DNA from: Pseudothauera lacus
Lineage (GTDB): Bacteria > Pseudomonadota > Gammaproteobacteria > Burkholderiales > Rhodocyclaceae
Direction of reading: 5' to 3'
Assembly: GCF_003034845.1 (NCBI RefSeq)
Contig: NZ_PZKC01000003.1
Coordinates: 283,362-347,361 of the forward strand
Length of the DNA: 64,000 nucleotides
Part shown: in pieces, positions 26,201-36,052 of the stretch
Layout of the letters: each line of letters starts with the position of its first letter
How positions within the stretch are numbered: the first letter of the stretch is position 1
Notes under the pieces: generated by a model
Told to the model about the DNA's origin: nothing
Databases searched by the model: none
The model's input: only the letters and a program-made list of their open reading frames with translations
Program-made: the position numbers and the translations under genes

Positions 26201-26249
26201 CATTTCCGCTGCCGGTATCGTGGCCGCAAACCACTCCAAGGAGAGAACC

Positions 26250-27917
26250 ATGTACCAGATGACCGGCGCCCAGTTGATCGTGCGCCTGCTCGAACGCCAG
26301 GGCGTGAAAACCGCCGCGGGCATCCCCGGCGGCGCCATTCTGCCGCTCTACGACGCGCTCTCGGGCAGTGAAATCATCCACCACGTCCTTGCCCGCCACG
26401 AGCAGGGGGCCGGCTTCATGGCCCAGGGCATGGCACGGGTGTCGGGGCGCCCGGAGGTCTGCTTCGCCTCCAGCGGTCCCGGGGCCACCAACCTGGTCAC
26501 CGCCATTGCCGATGCCCGTCTCGACTCCATCCCGCTGGTGGCGATCACCGGCCAGGTGCCGCTGTCGATGATCGGTACCGATGCCTTCCAGGAGGTCGAT
26601 ATCTACGGCATGACGGTGCCGATCACCAAGCACAACTTCCTCGTGCGCTCGGTCGATGAACTGCTGGAGGTGATTCCCGCAGCCTTCCGCATCGCCATGT
26701 CCGGGCGTCCCGGGCCGGTGCTGGTGGACGTGCCCAAGGACGTGCAGAACCAGACCATCCGTTTCGCCGAGTTTCCGCCGGTGGCGACCCCGGAGCCGCT
26801 GCCGGCGCTCGACATGGCGGCGGTGGAGGAGGCCGCGCGGATGATCAATGCCGCCGAACAGCCGGTGCTCTACCTCGGCGGCGGGGTGATCCATGCCGGC
26901 GCGGCGCAGGCCGCGGTGGCCTTCGCCGAGCAGGCCGGCATGCCGACCACGATGACGCTGATGGCGCTGGGCGCGATGCCGGTCGATCATCCGCTGTCGA
27001 TCGGCATGCTCGGCATGCATGCGGCGCGCTACACCAACTTCGTCCTTGAAGAGGCCGACCTGCTGGTCTGTGTCGGTGCGCGCTTCGACGACCGAGCCAT
27101 CGGCAAGGCGGCGCAGTTCTGCCCGAAGGCGAAAATCGTCCATATCGACGTCGATCCTTCCGAACTGCACAAGATCAAGCAGGCTCACGTGGCCATCAAC
27201 GGCGATGTCGGCGAGGTGCTCGAAGCCCTGTTGCCGCGCGTCAAGGCCGCGCTGCGCAAGCGCTGGCTGTCGCACGTCGAGAGTCTCAGGGCGCGCTTCC
27301 CGGTCGAGTGGGCGGGGCAGGACGATCCGCGCACCCATTACGGCCTGGTGCAGGCCGTCGCCGCGGCGCTCGACGACGAGGCAGTGATCACCACCGACGT
27401 CGGCCAGCACCAGATGTGGGTGGCACAGGCCTACCCCTTCCGCCGCCCGCGCCAGTGGCTGACCTCGGGGGGGCTGGGGACGATGGGCTTCGGCATGCCG
27501 GCGGCGATCGGCGCTGCGCTGGCCGATCGTTCGCGCACCGTGGTGTGCTTCTCCGGCGACGGCAGTTTCAAGATGAACATCCAGGAACTGGCCACGCTTG
27601 CCGAGGAGGGTCTGAACGTCAAGATCGTGCTGATGAACAACAACTCCCTTGGCCTGGTTTATCAGCAGCAGAACCTCTTTTACGGCAAGCGCGTGTTTGC
27701 CTCGAAGTACCGCGGTGCGCCGGACTTCCTCAAGATCGCCGAGGGCTTCGGCGTTGCCGGGGTCGACCTGGATACTGCCGCCAATCCGCGCGCGGCGCTG
27801 ACGCAGGCGCTGCATGCGCCCGGCCCCTGCCTGATCCACGTCTCCATCGACCGCGAGGAGTTCGTCTACCCCATGGTGCCGCCGGGCGCCGCCAACACTG
27901 AAATGATCGGAGGCTGA
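26250..27917 (+). CDS. ilvB: Acetolactate synthase large subunit
   Basis: The ThDP- and FAD-dependent catalytic subunit of acetohydroxyacid synthase (EC 2.2.1.6), the first common step of valine/isoleucine/leucine synthesis. It is 555 residues. The catalytic Glu lies in LARHEQGAGFMAQGMA, and the ThDP/Mg motif runs GDGSFKMN to MNNNSLG. AAGGAGAGA precedes ATG 26250; an upstream in-frame GTG at 26220 is rejected. The short partner (105 residues) and the leader make the pair most like enterobacterial IlvBN. It is two bases from ilvN. Confidence 0.93.
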   Translation: MYQMTGAQLIVRLLERQGVKTAAGIPGGAILPLYDALSGSEIIHHVLARHEQGAGFMAQGMARVSGRPEVCFASSGPGATNLVTAIADARLDSIPLVAITGQVPLSMIGTDAFQEVDIYGMTVPITKHNFLVRSVDELLEVIPAAFRIAMSGRPGPVLVDVPKDVQNQTIRFAEFPPVATPEPLPALDMAAVEEAARMINAAEQPVLYLGGGVIHAGAAQAAVAFAEQAGMPTTMTLMALGAMPVDHPLSIGMLGMHAARYTNFVLEEADLLVCVGARFDDRAIGKAAQFCPKAKIVHIDVDPSELHKIKQAHVAINGDVGEVLEALLPRVKAALRKRWLSHVESLRARFPVEWAGQDDPRTHYGLVQAVAAALDDEAVITTDVGQHQMWVAQAYPFRRPRQWLTSGGLGTMGFGMPAAIGAALADRSRTVVCFSGDGSFKMNIQELATLAEEGLNVKIVLMNNNSLGLVYQQQNLFYGKRVFASKYRGAPDFLKIAEGFGVAGVDLDTAANPRAALTQALHAPGPCLIHVSIDREEFVYPMVPPGAANTEMIGG

Positions 27918-27919
27918 GC

Positions 27920-28237
27920 ATGATCGAACAAGTTGCCGAACCACTGCAGACGCAGACCGGCTATGCCAAGGTGGTGCTGGAGATCGACGTCAACAACCAC
28001 CCCGGGGTGATGAGCCACATCTGCAATCTTTTTGCCCGCCGCGCCTTCAACATGGAGGGCATCCTGTGCATGCCGGTGTCCGACGGCCGGCGCAGCCGCA
28101 TCTGGCTGCTGGTGTTCGAGGACCAGCGCCTGGAGCAGATGATCCGCCAGCTCGAGAAGCTCCAGGACGTCCTCGCGGTGCGCCGCCATGGCGCCGAGCA
28201 CGAAGTCTTCGAGCGTCTGGAGGACTTCTTCCACTGA
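27920..28237 (+). CDS. ilvN: Acetolactate synthase small (regulatory) subunit
   Basis: A 105-residue ACT-domain subunit that activates IlvB and usually gives valine feedback inhibition. The ACT fold covers about 15-85: [20 protein letters not shown], then [14 protein letters not shown]. It lacks the C-terminal half of the longer (about 160-residue) IlvH-type subunits and so resembles the short IlvN type. Translation is likely coupled to ilvB: stop TGA at 27915-27917, ATG at 27920. Confidence 0.9.
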   Translation: MIEQVAEPLQTQTGYAKVVLEIDVNNHPGVMSHICNLFARRAFNMEGILCMPVSDGRRSRIWLLVFEDQRLEQMIRQLEKLQDVLAVRRHGAEHEVFERLEDFFH

Positions 28238-28316
28238 GGCTGGCAGCGGGGCAGGGTGGGGCGCTGTGCTAAACTCGGCGCCCTCCCGCCCGCATATTCT
28301 TCACAAGAGCGCACCG

Positions 28317-29447
28317 ATGTCCGGCAATACCCTAGGCACGCTGTTCACCGTCACTTCGTTCGGCGAATCCCACGGCCCGGCCATCGGCTGCGTGGTCGAT
28401 GGCTGTCCCCCGGGGCTGGCGCTCTGCGCTGCCGACATCCAGGCCGAACTCGATCTGCGCAAGCCGGGTACCTCGCGCCATGTCACCCAGCGCCGCGAGC
28501 CGGACGAGGTGGAGATCCTTTCCGGGGTGTTCGAAGGCCGTACTACCGGCACCCCGATCGGCTTGCTGATCCGCAATCAGGATCAGCGCAGCAAGGACTA
28601 CGGCAATATCGCCGAGACCTTCCGCCCGGGGCACGCGGACTACCCCTACTGGCAGAAATACGGCATCCGCGACCATCGTGGCGGCGGGCGCTCGTCGGCG
28701 CGCGAGACCGCGGTACGCGTCGCCGCCGGCGCCATCGCGCGCAAGTGGCTGAAGGAGCGCTACGGCATCGTCATCCGCGGCTGGATGGCCCAGCTCGGCC
28801 CGATCGAGATTCCCTTCGTCTCCTGGGACGAGTTCGACCGCACCTTCTTCGTGCCCAATGCCGGTATCGTGGCGCAGCTGGAAACCTACATGGACGAGTT
28901 GCGCAAGTCGGGCGACTCCATCGGCGCGCGCATCAACGTGATGGCCAGCGGTGTGCCGGTGGGCTGGGGCGAGCCGGTGTATGACCGGCTGGACGCCGAC
29001 ATCGCCCACGCCATGATGGGCATCAATGCGGTGAAGGGTGTTGAGATCGGCGCCGGTTTTGCCAGCGTCACCCAGCGCGGCAGCGAGCATGGCGACGAAC
29101 TGAGTCCCGATGGCTTCCTCTCCAACCACGCCGGTGGCGTGGTCGGCGGCATCTCCACCGGGCAGGACATCCTGGTCAGCATGGCGATCAAACCGACCTC
29201 CAGCATCCGCCTGGAACGCCGTTCGATCGACAAGGCGGGCGCACCCGCGGTGGTTGCCACCCATGGCCGCCACGACCCTTGCGTGGGCATCCGCGCCACC
29301 CCCATCGCCGAGGCCATGCTGGCCATCGTGTTGATGGACCATGCGCTGCGCCACCGCGCGCAGTGCGGCGACGTCGCCACGGCCACTCCGCAGATCGCCG
29401 GGCTGGCGCCTGACGGCGTGCAGTCCGTGCCTTCGCCGCGCGCCTGA
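28317..29447 (+). CDS. aroC: Chorismate synthase
   Basis: The last shikimate-pathway enzyme, converting EPSP to chorismate with reduced FMN. It is 376 residues. Signatures are [21 protein letters not shown] at the N-terminus, [25 protein letters not shown] split over two contacts, and GGISTGQDI near residue 280. The ATG at 28317 begins at the family start ([17 protein letters not shown]). It is 79 bases after ilvN and could be read from the same promoter. Chorismate feeds the trp genes further along. Confidence 0.96.
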   Translation: MSGNTLGTLFTVTSFGESHGPAIGCVVDGCPPGLALCAADIQAELDLRKPGTSRHVTQRREPDEVEILSGVFEGRTTGTPIGLLIRNQDQRSKDYGNIAETFRPGHADYPYWQKYGIRDHRGGGRSSARETAVRVAAGAIARKWLKERYGIVIRGWMAQLGPIEIPFVSWDEFDRTFFVPNAGIVAQLETYMDELRKSGDSIGARINVMASGVPVGWGEPVYDRLDADIAHAMMGINAVKGVEIGAGFASVTQRGSEHGDELSPDGFLSNHAGGVVGGISTGQDILVSMAIKPTSSIRLERRSIDKAGAPAVVATHGRHDPCVGIRATPIAEAMLAIVLMDHALRHRAQCGDVATATPQIAGLAPDGVQSVPSPRA

Positions 29448-29466
29448 GGCGCGCGACCCGCGCGGA

Positions 29467-30633
29467 ATGCTGCCCTACTGGCGCCTGTCGGCCTATTACT
29501 TCTTCTATTTCGGTTTCGTCGGCGCCTTCTCGCCGTACTTCACCCTTTACCTGCAGTCGCTCAGCTTCAGCGCCACCGACATCGCCATCCTGATGTCGCT
29601 GATGCAGGTGATGCGCATCCTCGCCCCCAATCTGTGGGGCTGGCTGGCCGAACGCCTGGGCATGCCGGTGACCATCGTGCGCTTTTCCGCGGCCGCCAGT
29701 CTGGCCGGGTTCGCGCTGTTCTTCTTTACCGAGAGCTTTGCCGGCATCTTCGTCGCCATGGCGCTGATGTCCTTCTTCTGGAGCGCTTCGCTGCCGCTCA
29801 TCGAGAGCGTCACCTTCGCCCACCTCGGCGGGCAGGGGCATCGCTACGGCAGCATCCGCGTGTGGGGCTCGGTGGGTTTCATCGCTGCGGTGCTGGGCAT
29901 CGGCTACGCCCTCGACCATCTGCCCATCGCCTCCGTGCTGTGGATGACCGCGCTGGTGCTGGGCGGCATCATGCTGTGCGCGCTGTGGGTGCCCGATGCG
30001 GTGCGCGCACCACTGGCGCGCGTGCAGGCCAGCATGGGCGAGACCCTGCGCCGGCCGGAGGTGCGTGCCCTGCTCGGCGCCTGCTTCTTCATGTCGGCCG
30101 CGCATGGCGCGCTGTACGTGTTCTATTCCATTCATCTGGTCGATCACGGCTATGGCAAGGCGCTGGTGGGGTGGATGTGGACGCTGGGAGTGCTTGCCGA
30201 GATCGTCGTCTTCCTGTTCATGCCGCGCCTGATGCGGCGCTACACCCTGCGCGCCATCCTGCTCTTTGCCTTTGCCGCGGCGGTGCTGCGTTTCGTGCTC
30301 ATTGGCTGGGGCGTGGACAGCCTCGCGGTGCTGGTCTTTGCCCAGCTCCTTCATGGCGCGACCTTCGGTGCCTATCACGCCGCGGCGATCGCGGCAGTGA
30401 ACCTGTGGTTCCCGGGTAAGCTCCAATCCCGTGGGCAGGCCTTGTATGGCAGCATCTCGTTCGGTGCCGGCGGGATGCTGGGCGGCCTGCTGAGCGGATT
30501 GACCTGGGATGTCATCGGCCCGGCGTGGACCTATACCGTGGGCTCGCTGTTTGCGCTCGCCGGCTTGCTGTGGCTGTACCGGGGCTGGCACCCGGGTGTC
30601 GGCCCGAACGCCGCCGGCAAAGGAGAGGAGTGA
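29467..30633 (+). CDS. MFS permease, HcaT / phenylpropionate-like family
   Basis: A 388-residue inner-membrane transporter with about 12 hydrophobic segments. It starts LSAYYFFYFGFVGAFSPYF, the pattern of the MFS_1_like (LacY/HcaT-related) group. The loop GSIRVWGSVGFI after TM4 is typical of this subfamily. Substrate is unknown: HcaT relatives carry aromatic acids, but sequence alone does not decide. ATG 29467 follows aroC by 19 bases, and its stop overlaps the next start (TGATG). Confidence 0.82.
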   Translation: MLPYWRLSAYYFFYFGFVGAFSPYFTLYLQSLSFSATDIAILMSLMQVMRILAPNLWGWLAERLGMPVTIVRFSAAASLAGFALFFFTESFAGIFVAMALMSFFWSASLPLIESVTFAHLGGQGHRYGSIRVWGSVGFIAAVLGIGYALDHLPIASVLWMTALVLGGIMLCALWVPDAVRAPLARVQASMGETLRRPEVRALLGACFFMSAAHGALYVFYSIHLVDHGYGKALVGWMWTLGVLAEIVVFLFMPRLMRRYTLRAILLFAFAAAVLRFVLIGWGVDSLAVLVFAQLLHGATFGAYHAAAIAAVNLWFPGKLQSRGQALYGSISFGAGGMLGGLLSGLTWDVIGPAWTYTVGSLFALAGLLWLYRGWHPGVGPNAAGKGEE

Positions 30634-31454
30634 TGATCGCAAAGCTGTTCAGAGGCATGCTGCCGGCCGTGCTGGCGGTGGTGGTGACGGTGGGCTGCCA
30701 GACCGTGCAGACCACCGGGGGCGGGGCGGTGGGCGTGGAGCGCACGCAGACCATGATGGTGTCGGCACGCGAGGTCGAGCAGGCCTCCGCGCAGGCCTAC
30801 CAGCAGATTCTCGCCGAGGCCCGCAAGCAGAACGCCCTCAATCGCGATGCCGCCCAGGTGCAGCGTGTGCGCCGCATCGCCAATCGGTTGATTGCCCAGA
30901 CCGCAGTGTTCCGCAGTGATGCACCGGGGTGGCAGTGGGAGGTCAATGTGCTCAGCTCCGACGAGCTCAACGCCTGGTGCATGGCCGGTGGCAAGATTGC
31001 CATCTACACCGGGCTGATCGATCAGCTCAAGCTCAGCGACGACGAGATCGCCGCGGTGATGGGCCATGAGATCGCCCACGCGCTGCGTGAGCACGCCCGC
31101 GAGCGCATCTCCAAGTCGGTCGCCACCGGTATCGGCGTCTCGGTGCTGGGCGCGGTGCTGGGGGTCGGCCAGGCCGGGCAGAGCCTGCTCGGACAGGTCG
31201 CCACGGTGACCTTCGAATTGCCCAATTCCCGCCTCCACGAGACCGAGGCCGATCGCATCGGCGTTGAACTGGCCGCACGTGCAGGTTTTGACCCCCGTGC
31301 CGCGGTGACGCTGTGGAACAAGATGGCCAGTCGCTCCGCAGGGGCGCCGCCGCAGTGGCTGTCCACCCACCCCTCGCATGCGACCCGCCAGCGCGATCTC
31401 AATGACTATGCCGAACGGGTGATGCCGCTGTACCGTCAGGCCAGTGCGCGTTGA
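30633..31454 (+). CDS. M48-family zinc metalloprotease, lipoprotein
   Basis: A 273-residue protease of the LoiP/YcaL/BepA kind, expected on the periplasmic face of the envelope and acting in outer-membrane protein quality control. The signal peptide ends at VVTVGCQT with Cys22 as a candidate lipidation site. The zinc motif is MGHEIAHALREHARE, with the third ligand Glu in ETEADRIG. There is no TPR tail, unlike BepA. It overlaps the MFS gene by one base. Substrates are unknown. Confidence 0.88.
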   Translation: MIAKLFRGMLPAVLAVVVTVGCQTVQTTGGGAVGVERTQTMMVSAREVEQASAQAYQQILAEARKQNALNRDAAQVQRVRRIANRLIAQTAVFRSDAPGWQWEVNVLSSDELNAWCMAGGKIAIYTGLIDQLKLSDDEIAAVMGHEIAHALREHARERISKSVATGIGVSVLGAVLGVGQAGQSLLGQVATVTFELPNSRLHETEADRIGVELAARAGFDPRAAVTLWNKMASRSAGAPPQWLSTHPSHATRQRDLNDYAERVMPLYRQASAR

Positions 31455-31529
31455 AGGCGCGCCGTCTGTTCAGGCTCGCAGCCTTTGTGAAATAATCGAA
31501 ACCTTTTCCTTTTGCGTGGAATACATCGG

Positions 31530-32936
31530 ATGGCACCCCAAACGCTGTACGAAAAGCTCTGGTCGAGTCACGTCGTTCACCAGGAGGCCGACGGCACGGC
31601 GCTGATCTACATCGATCGTCACCTCGTGCATGAAGTCACCAGTCCGCAGGCCTTCGAAGGCCTCAAGCTGGCCGGGCGCAAGCCGTGGCGGATCTCCTCG
31701 ATCGTCGCCACCGCCGACCACAACACGCCCACCGACCACTGGGAGCAGGGCATCACCGACCCGGTGTCGCGCCAGCAGGTCGAGACCCTGGACGCCAACA
31801 TCCGCGAAGTCGGCTCGCTGGTGTACTTCCCCTTCATGGACCAGCGCCAGGGCATCATCCACGTCATCGGGCCGGAAAACGGCACCACCCTGCCCGGCAT
31901 GACCGTGGTGTGCGGCGATTCGCACACCTCCACGCATGGCGCCTTCGCCTGTCTGGCGCACGGCATCGGCACCTCCGAGGTCGAGCACGTGATGGCCACC
32001 CAGTGCCTGCTGCAGAAGAAGTCGAAGACCATGCTGGTGCGGGTCGACGGCGAACTGGGCCGAGGCGTCACCGCCAAGGACGTGGTGCTGGCCATCATCG
32101 GCCAGATCGGCACCGCCGGCGGCACCGGCTACGCCATCGAGTTCGGCGGCAGCGCGATCCGTTCGCTGTCCATGGAAGGCCGCATGACGGTGTGCAACAT
32201 GGCCATCGAGGCCGGCGCGCGCGCCGGTCTGGTGGCGGTGGACGACACCACGCTCGATTACCTGCGCGACAAGCCCTACGCGCCCAAGGGTGCGCAATGG
32301 GATGCCGCGGCGGCCTACTGGCGCACCCTGAAGTCCGACGAGGGTGCGCAGTTCGACAAGGTAGTGGTGCTCGACGCCGCCACCATCGCGCCGCAGGTCA
32401 CCTGGGGCACCTCCCCTGAGATGGTCACCACCATCGACGGGCGCGTGCCGGATCCGGCGCAGGTCGCCGACCCGGTCAAGCGCGAGGGCATCGAGCGCGC
32501 GCTCAAGTACATGGGCCTGGAAGCCAATACGCCGATGAGCGAGATCAAGGTCGACCAGGTTTTCATCGGCTCGTGCACCAATTCGCGCATCGAGGACCTG
32601 CGCGAGGCGGCTGCGGTGGCCAAGGGGCGCAGCAAGGCCGCCAACGTGCGTCGCGTGCTGGTGGTGCCGGGCTCCGGCCTGGTCAAGCGCCAGGCGGAGG
32701 CCGAAGGCCTGGACAAGGTCTTCATCGAAGCAGGCTTCGAGTGGCGCGAGCCGGGCTGTTCGATGTGTCTGGCGATGAACGCGGACCGCCTGGAGCCGGG
32801 CGAGCGCTGCGCGTCCACCTCGAACCGCAACTTCGAGGGCCGCCAGGGCGCCGGCGGGCGCACCCATCTGGTGAGCCCGGCGATGGCCGCCGCCGCCGCG
32901 GTGAGCGGCCATTTCGCCGACGTGCGCGCGCTGTAA
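31530..32936 (+). CDS. leuC: 3-isopropylmalate dehydratase large subunit
   Basis: An aconitase-family subunit carrying a [4Fe-4S] cluster; it isomerises 2- to 3-isopropylmalate with LeuD. It is 468 residues. Cluster Cys residues lie in [11 protein letters not shown] and [11 protein letters not shown]. Active-site sequence includes [22 protein letters not shown] 31530 is used; a TTG 18 bases earlier is in frame. The ribosome-binding site is weak. It starts the leuCDB-asd run. leuA is not in the window. Confidence 0.96.
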   Translation: MAPQTLYEKLWSSHVVHQEADGTALIYIDRHLVHEVTSPQAFEGLKLAGRKPWRISSIVATADHNTPTDHWEQGITDPVSRQQVETLDANIREVGSLVYFPFMDQRQGIIHVIGPENGTTLPGMTVVCGDSHTSTHGAFACLAHGIGTSEVEHVMATQCLLQKKSKTMLVRVDGELGRGVTAKDVVLAIIGQIGTAGGTGYAIEFGGSAIRSLSMEGRMTVCNMAIEAGARAGLVAVDDTTLDYLRDKPYAPKGAQWDAAAAYWRTLKSDEGAQFDKVVVLDAATIAPQVTWGTSPEMVTTIDGRVPDPAQVADPVKREGIERALKYMGLEANTPMSEIKVDQVFIGSCTNSRIEDLREAAAVAKGRSKAANVRRVLVVPGSGLVKRQAEAEGLDKVFIEAGFEWREPGCSMCLAMNADRLEPGERCASTSNRNFEGRQGAGGRTHLVSPAMAAAAAVSGHFADVRAL

Positions 32937-32958
32937 GAACCGAGAGGAAAGCCAGAAC

Positions 32959-33597
32959 ATGAAACCGTTTACCGTGCTCGATGCCATCGTGGCGCCGCTC
33001 GACCGCGCCAACGTGGATACCGATGCGATCATCCCCAAGCAGTTCCTCAAGTCGATCAAGCGCAGCGGCTTCGGCCCCAACCTGTTCGACGAATGGCGCT
33101 ATCTGGACGTCGGTCAGCCTGGCCGGGATTGCGCCAACCGGCCGAAGAACCCCGATTTCGTGCTCAACCAGGCACGCTATCAGGGTGCGCAGGTGCTGCT
33201 CGCACGCGACAACTTCGGCTGTGGCAGTTCGCGCGAACACGCCCCGTGGGCGCTGGAGGACTACGGCTTCCGCGTGATCATCGCGCCGAGCTTCGCCGAC
33301 ATCTTCTTCAACAACTGCTTCAAGAACGGCGTGCTGCCCATCGTGCTGCCGGCGGCAGTGGTGGATGAGCTGTTCCAGCAGTGCGAGGGCGCAGAAGGTT
33401 ACCGCCTGAAGGTGGATCTGGCCGCACAGACCATCACCCGTCCGGACGGCCAGGCGATCGCCTTCGAGGTCGATCCCTTCCGCAAGGAATGCCTGCTCAA
33501 CGGCTGGGACGACATCGGCCTGACCCTGCGCCACGCCGACAAGATCCGCGCCTTCGAAGACAGGCGCCGCGCCGAACACCCGTACTACTTCGCCTGA
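32959..33597 (+). CDS. leuD: 3-isopropylmalate dehydratase small subunit
   Basis: A 212-residue swivel domain partner of LeuC. Signatures are [18 protein letters not shown] near the N-terminus and [16 protein letters not shown] at about residues 75-90. GAGAGGAAA precedes the ATG. It is 22 bases after leuC. No entericidin-like gene sits between leuC and leuD, as occurs in some betaproteobacteria. Confidence 0.96.
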   Translation: MKPFTVLDAIVAPLDRANVDTDAIIPKQFLKSIKRSGFGPNLFDEWRYLDVGQPGRDCANRPKNPDFVLNQARYQGAQVLLARDNFGCGSSREHAPWALEDYGFRVIIAPSFADIFFNNCFKNGVLPIVLPAAVVDELFQQCEGAEGYRLKVDLAAQTITRPDGQAIAFEVDPFRKECLLNGWDDIGLTLRHADKIRAFEDRRRAEHPYYFA

Positions 33598-33636
33598 CCG
33601 CGGTCGGGCGACCATCGAGAGAGCTGGAGAGACTGG

Positions 33637-34689
33637 ATGAAGATTTGCGTACTGCCCGGTGACGGCATCGGCCCCGAGATCATGGCCGAGGCCGTGCGCG
33701 TCCTGCGCGCACTGGACCTGAAGTTCGAGATGGAAGAAGCCCTGCTGGGCGGCTGCGCGGTGGATGCCACCGGTAATCCCTATCCGGAGGCCACCTCGAA
33801 GCTCGCACGCGCAGCCGACGCGGTGCTGCTGGGCGCGGTGGGCGGTCCCAAGTGGGACGCGCTGCCGCGCGAGCAACGCCCGGAGCGCGGTCTGCTGGGC
33901 ATCCGCAAGGAGCTCGGGCTGTTCGCCAACCTGCGTCCGGCCATCCTCTACCCGGAGCTGGCCAACGCCTCGTCGCTGAAGCCGGAGATCGTCGCCGGCC
34001 TGGACATCCTGATCGTGCGCGAGCTGACTGGCGACATCTACTTTGGCCAGCCGCGCGGCATCGAAGTGCGGGACGGCGAGCGTTACGGCTTCAACACCAT
34101 GCACTACACCGAGTCGGAGATCCGCCGCATCGGCCGCGTGGCCTTCGAGGCTGCGCGCAAGCGCGACAGGCGCCTGTGCTCGGTGGACAAGATGAACGTG
34201 CTGGAAACCACCCAGCTGTGGCGCGACGTGATGAGCGAGCTGGCGGCGGAGTATCCGGACGTCGAGCTTTCCCATATGCTGGTCGACAACGCCGCGATGC
34301 AACTGGTGCGCGCGCCCAAGCAGTTCGACGTGATGGTCACCGGCAACATGTTCGGCGACATCCTGTCGGACGAGGCCTCCATGCTTACCGGCTCGATCGG
34401 CATGCTGCCCTCGGCCTCGCTGGACGAGAACAACAAGGGCCTGTACGAACCTTCGCACGGCTCCGCGCCGGACATCGCCGGCAAGGGTGTGGCCAATCCG
34501 CTGGCCACCATCCTGTCGGCGGCGATGATGCTGCGTTACACCTTCGCCCAGGAGGAAGCCGCGCAGCGTGTCGAGGGTGCGGTGAAGAAGGTGCTGGCGC
34601 AAGGTTTCCGTACCGGCGACATCTTCGAGCCGGGTACGCAGAAGGTCGGTACGCGGGAAATGGGCGACGCCGTGCTGGCGGCGCTGTAA
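33637..34689 (+). CDS. leuB: 3-isopropylmalate dehydrogenase
   Basis: A 350-residue NAD-dependent oxidative decarboxylase that gives 2-oxoisocaproate for leucine. Signatures are [11 protein letters not shown] at the N-terminus, the substrate-binding [13 protein letters not shown], and the metal-binding region [36 protein letters not shown] lies upstream of ATG 33637. It is 39 bases after leuD, same operon. Confidence 0.97.
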   Translation: MKICVLPGDGIGPEIMAEAVRVLRALDLKFEMEEALLGGCAVDATGNPYPEATSKLARAADAVLLGAVGGPKWDALPREQRPERGLLGIRKELGLFANLRPAILYPELANASSLKPEIVAGLDILIVRELTGDIYFGQPRGIEVRDGERYGFNTMHYTESEIRRIGRVAFEAARKRDRRLCSVDKMNVLETTQLWRDVMSELAAEYPDVELSHMLVDNAAMQLVRAPKQFDVMVTGNMFGDILSDEASMLTGSIGMLPSASLDENNKGLYEPSHGSAPDIAGKGVANPLATILSAAMMLRYTFAQEEAAQRVEGAVKKVLAQGFRTGDIFEPGTQKVGTREMGDAVLAAL

Positions 34690-34715
34690 GGTTCTAGGCA
34701 TCAAGAGGAAGAGCG

Positions 34716-35849
34716 ATGAACAAGGTTGGTCTGGTCGGTTGGCGCGGCATGGTCGGCTCCGTGCTGATGCAGCGCATGGTGGAAGAGGGCGACTTCGCCC
34801 ATATCGAGCCGGTGTACTTCTCCACTTCCAACGCCGGCGGCAAGGCCCCGGCTTTCGGTGGCAAGGAAGCGAGCGAGCCGCTGCAGGACGCGATGAACGT
34901 CGAGGCACTGAAGGCCTGCGACATCGTCATTACCTGCCAGGGTGGCGACTACACCAAGGAGGTGTACCCGAAGCTGCGCGCCGCGGGCTGGGACGGCCAC
35001 TGGATCGACGCCGCCTCCGCGCTGCGCATGACCGACGATGCGGTGATCATCCTCGACCCGGTCAACATGCACGTCATCAAGGACGCGCTCGCCAAGGGCG
35101 GCAAGAACTGGATCGGCGGCAACTGCACCGTTTCGCTGATGCTGATGGGCCTGGGCGGCCTGTTCAAGCACGACCTGGTCGAGTGGATCTCGGCGATGAC
35201 CTACCAGGCCGCTTCCGGCGCCGGTGCGCAGAACATGCGCGAGCTGATCGCGCAGATGGGCGCCATCCACGCCTCGGTGGCCGACCTGCTGGCCGATCCG
35301 GCCTCGGCCATCCTCGACATCGACCGCAAGGTGGCGGACACCATCCGTTCCGACGCCTTCCCGAAGAAGAACTTCCGCAACACCCCGCTGGCCGGCAGCC
35401 TGATCCCGTGGATCGACGTGCCGGTCGAACACGGCCAGTCCAAGGAAGAGTGGAAGGGCGGCGCGGAGTGCAACAAGATCCTCGGCAAGCCGGCCTTCCG
35501 CAGCCCGGGCAGCATCCCCATCGACGGCCTGTGCGTGCGCATCGGAGCCATGCGCTGCCACTCGCAGGCGCTGACCATCAAGCTGAAGAAGGACGTGCCG
35601 CTCGACGAGGTCAGCGAGATCATCGCCAGCGCCAACGACTGGGTGAAGGTGGTGCCGAACGACCGCGAGACCACCGAACGCGAACTGTCGCCGGCCACGG
35701 TCACCGGCACGCTGTCGATCCCGGTCGGCCGCCTGCACAAGATGGCGATGGGGCCGGAGTATCTCGGCGCCTTCACCGTCGGCGACCAGTTGCTGTGGGG
35801 CGCGGCTGAGCCCTTGCGGCGCATGCTGCGCATCCTTCTGGAGCGCTGA
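34716..35849 (+). CDS. asd: Aspartate-semialdehyde dehydrogenase
   Basis: A 377-residue NADPH enzyme reducing aspartyl phosphate to the semialdehyde, the branch point for Lys, DAP, Met, Thr and Ile. The NADP loop is [15 protein letters not shown]. The catalytic Cys is in [10 protein letters not shown], with the conserved [13 protein letters not shown] after it and the His in [16 protein letters not shown]. It is of the gammaproteobacterial (E. coli-like) length. AGAGGAAGAG precedes the ATG. It lies 26 bases after leuB. Confidence 0.96.
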   Translation: MNKVGLVGWRGMVGSVLMQRMVEEGDFAHIEPVYFSTSNAGGKAPAFGGKEASEPLQDAMNVEALKACDIVITCQGGDYTKEVYPKLRAAGWDGHWIDAASALRMTDDAVIILDPVNMHVIKDALAKGGKNWIGGNCTVSLMLMGLGGLFKHDLVEWISAMTYQAASGAGAQNMRELIAQMGAIHASVADLLADPASAILDIDRKVADTIRSDAFPKKNFRNTPLAGSLIPWIDVPVEHGQSKEEWKGGAECNKILGKPAFRSPGSIPIDGLCVRIGAMRCHSQALTIKLKKDVPLDEVSEIIASANDWVKVVPNDRETTERELSPATVTGTLSIPVGRLHKMAMGPEYLGAFTVGDQLLWGAAEPLRRMLRILLER

Positions 35850-35982
35850 ATCGAGGTATCCCGCGGCGGCTCTGACGAGCTGCCGCGCTTGTTTCGGGGG
35901 GCGGATGTTTAGGGCTGGATAGGCTGTTTCATTATCCTTGCCGATTAAACAATTGCTGCGCGAAGTTAAAGAAGATGCTAGA

Positions 35983-36011
35983 TTGCTAGCCCAAGTCCAT
36001 GATGCTATGTT
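35983..36011 (+). promoter_or_regulatory. Candidate promoter of fimV
   Basis: TTGCTA at 35983-35988, a 17-base spacer, TATGTT at 36006-36011, 42 bases before the fimV ATG. The surrounding 35900-36040 is clearly more A+T-rich than the genes on either side, as expected for a promoter region. The rest of the asd-fimV gap shows nothing else. Confidence 0.5.
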
Positions 36012-36052
36012 CTTTATAGCTCGGCATAGGCAAGGGAACGCGGTAGAAAACT

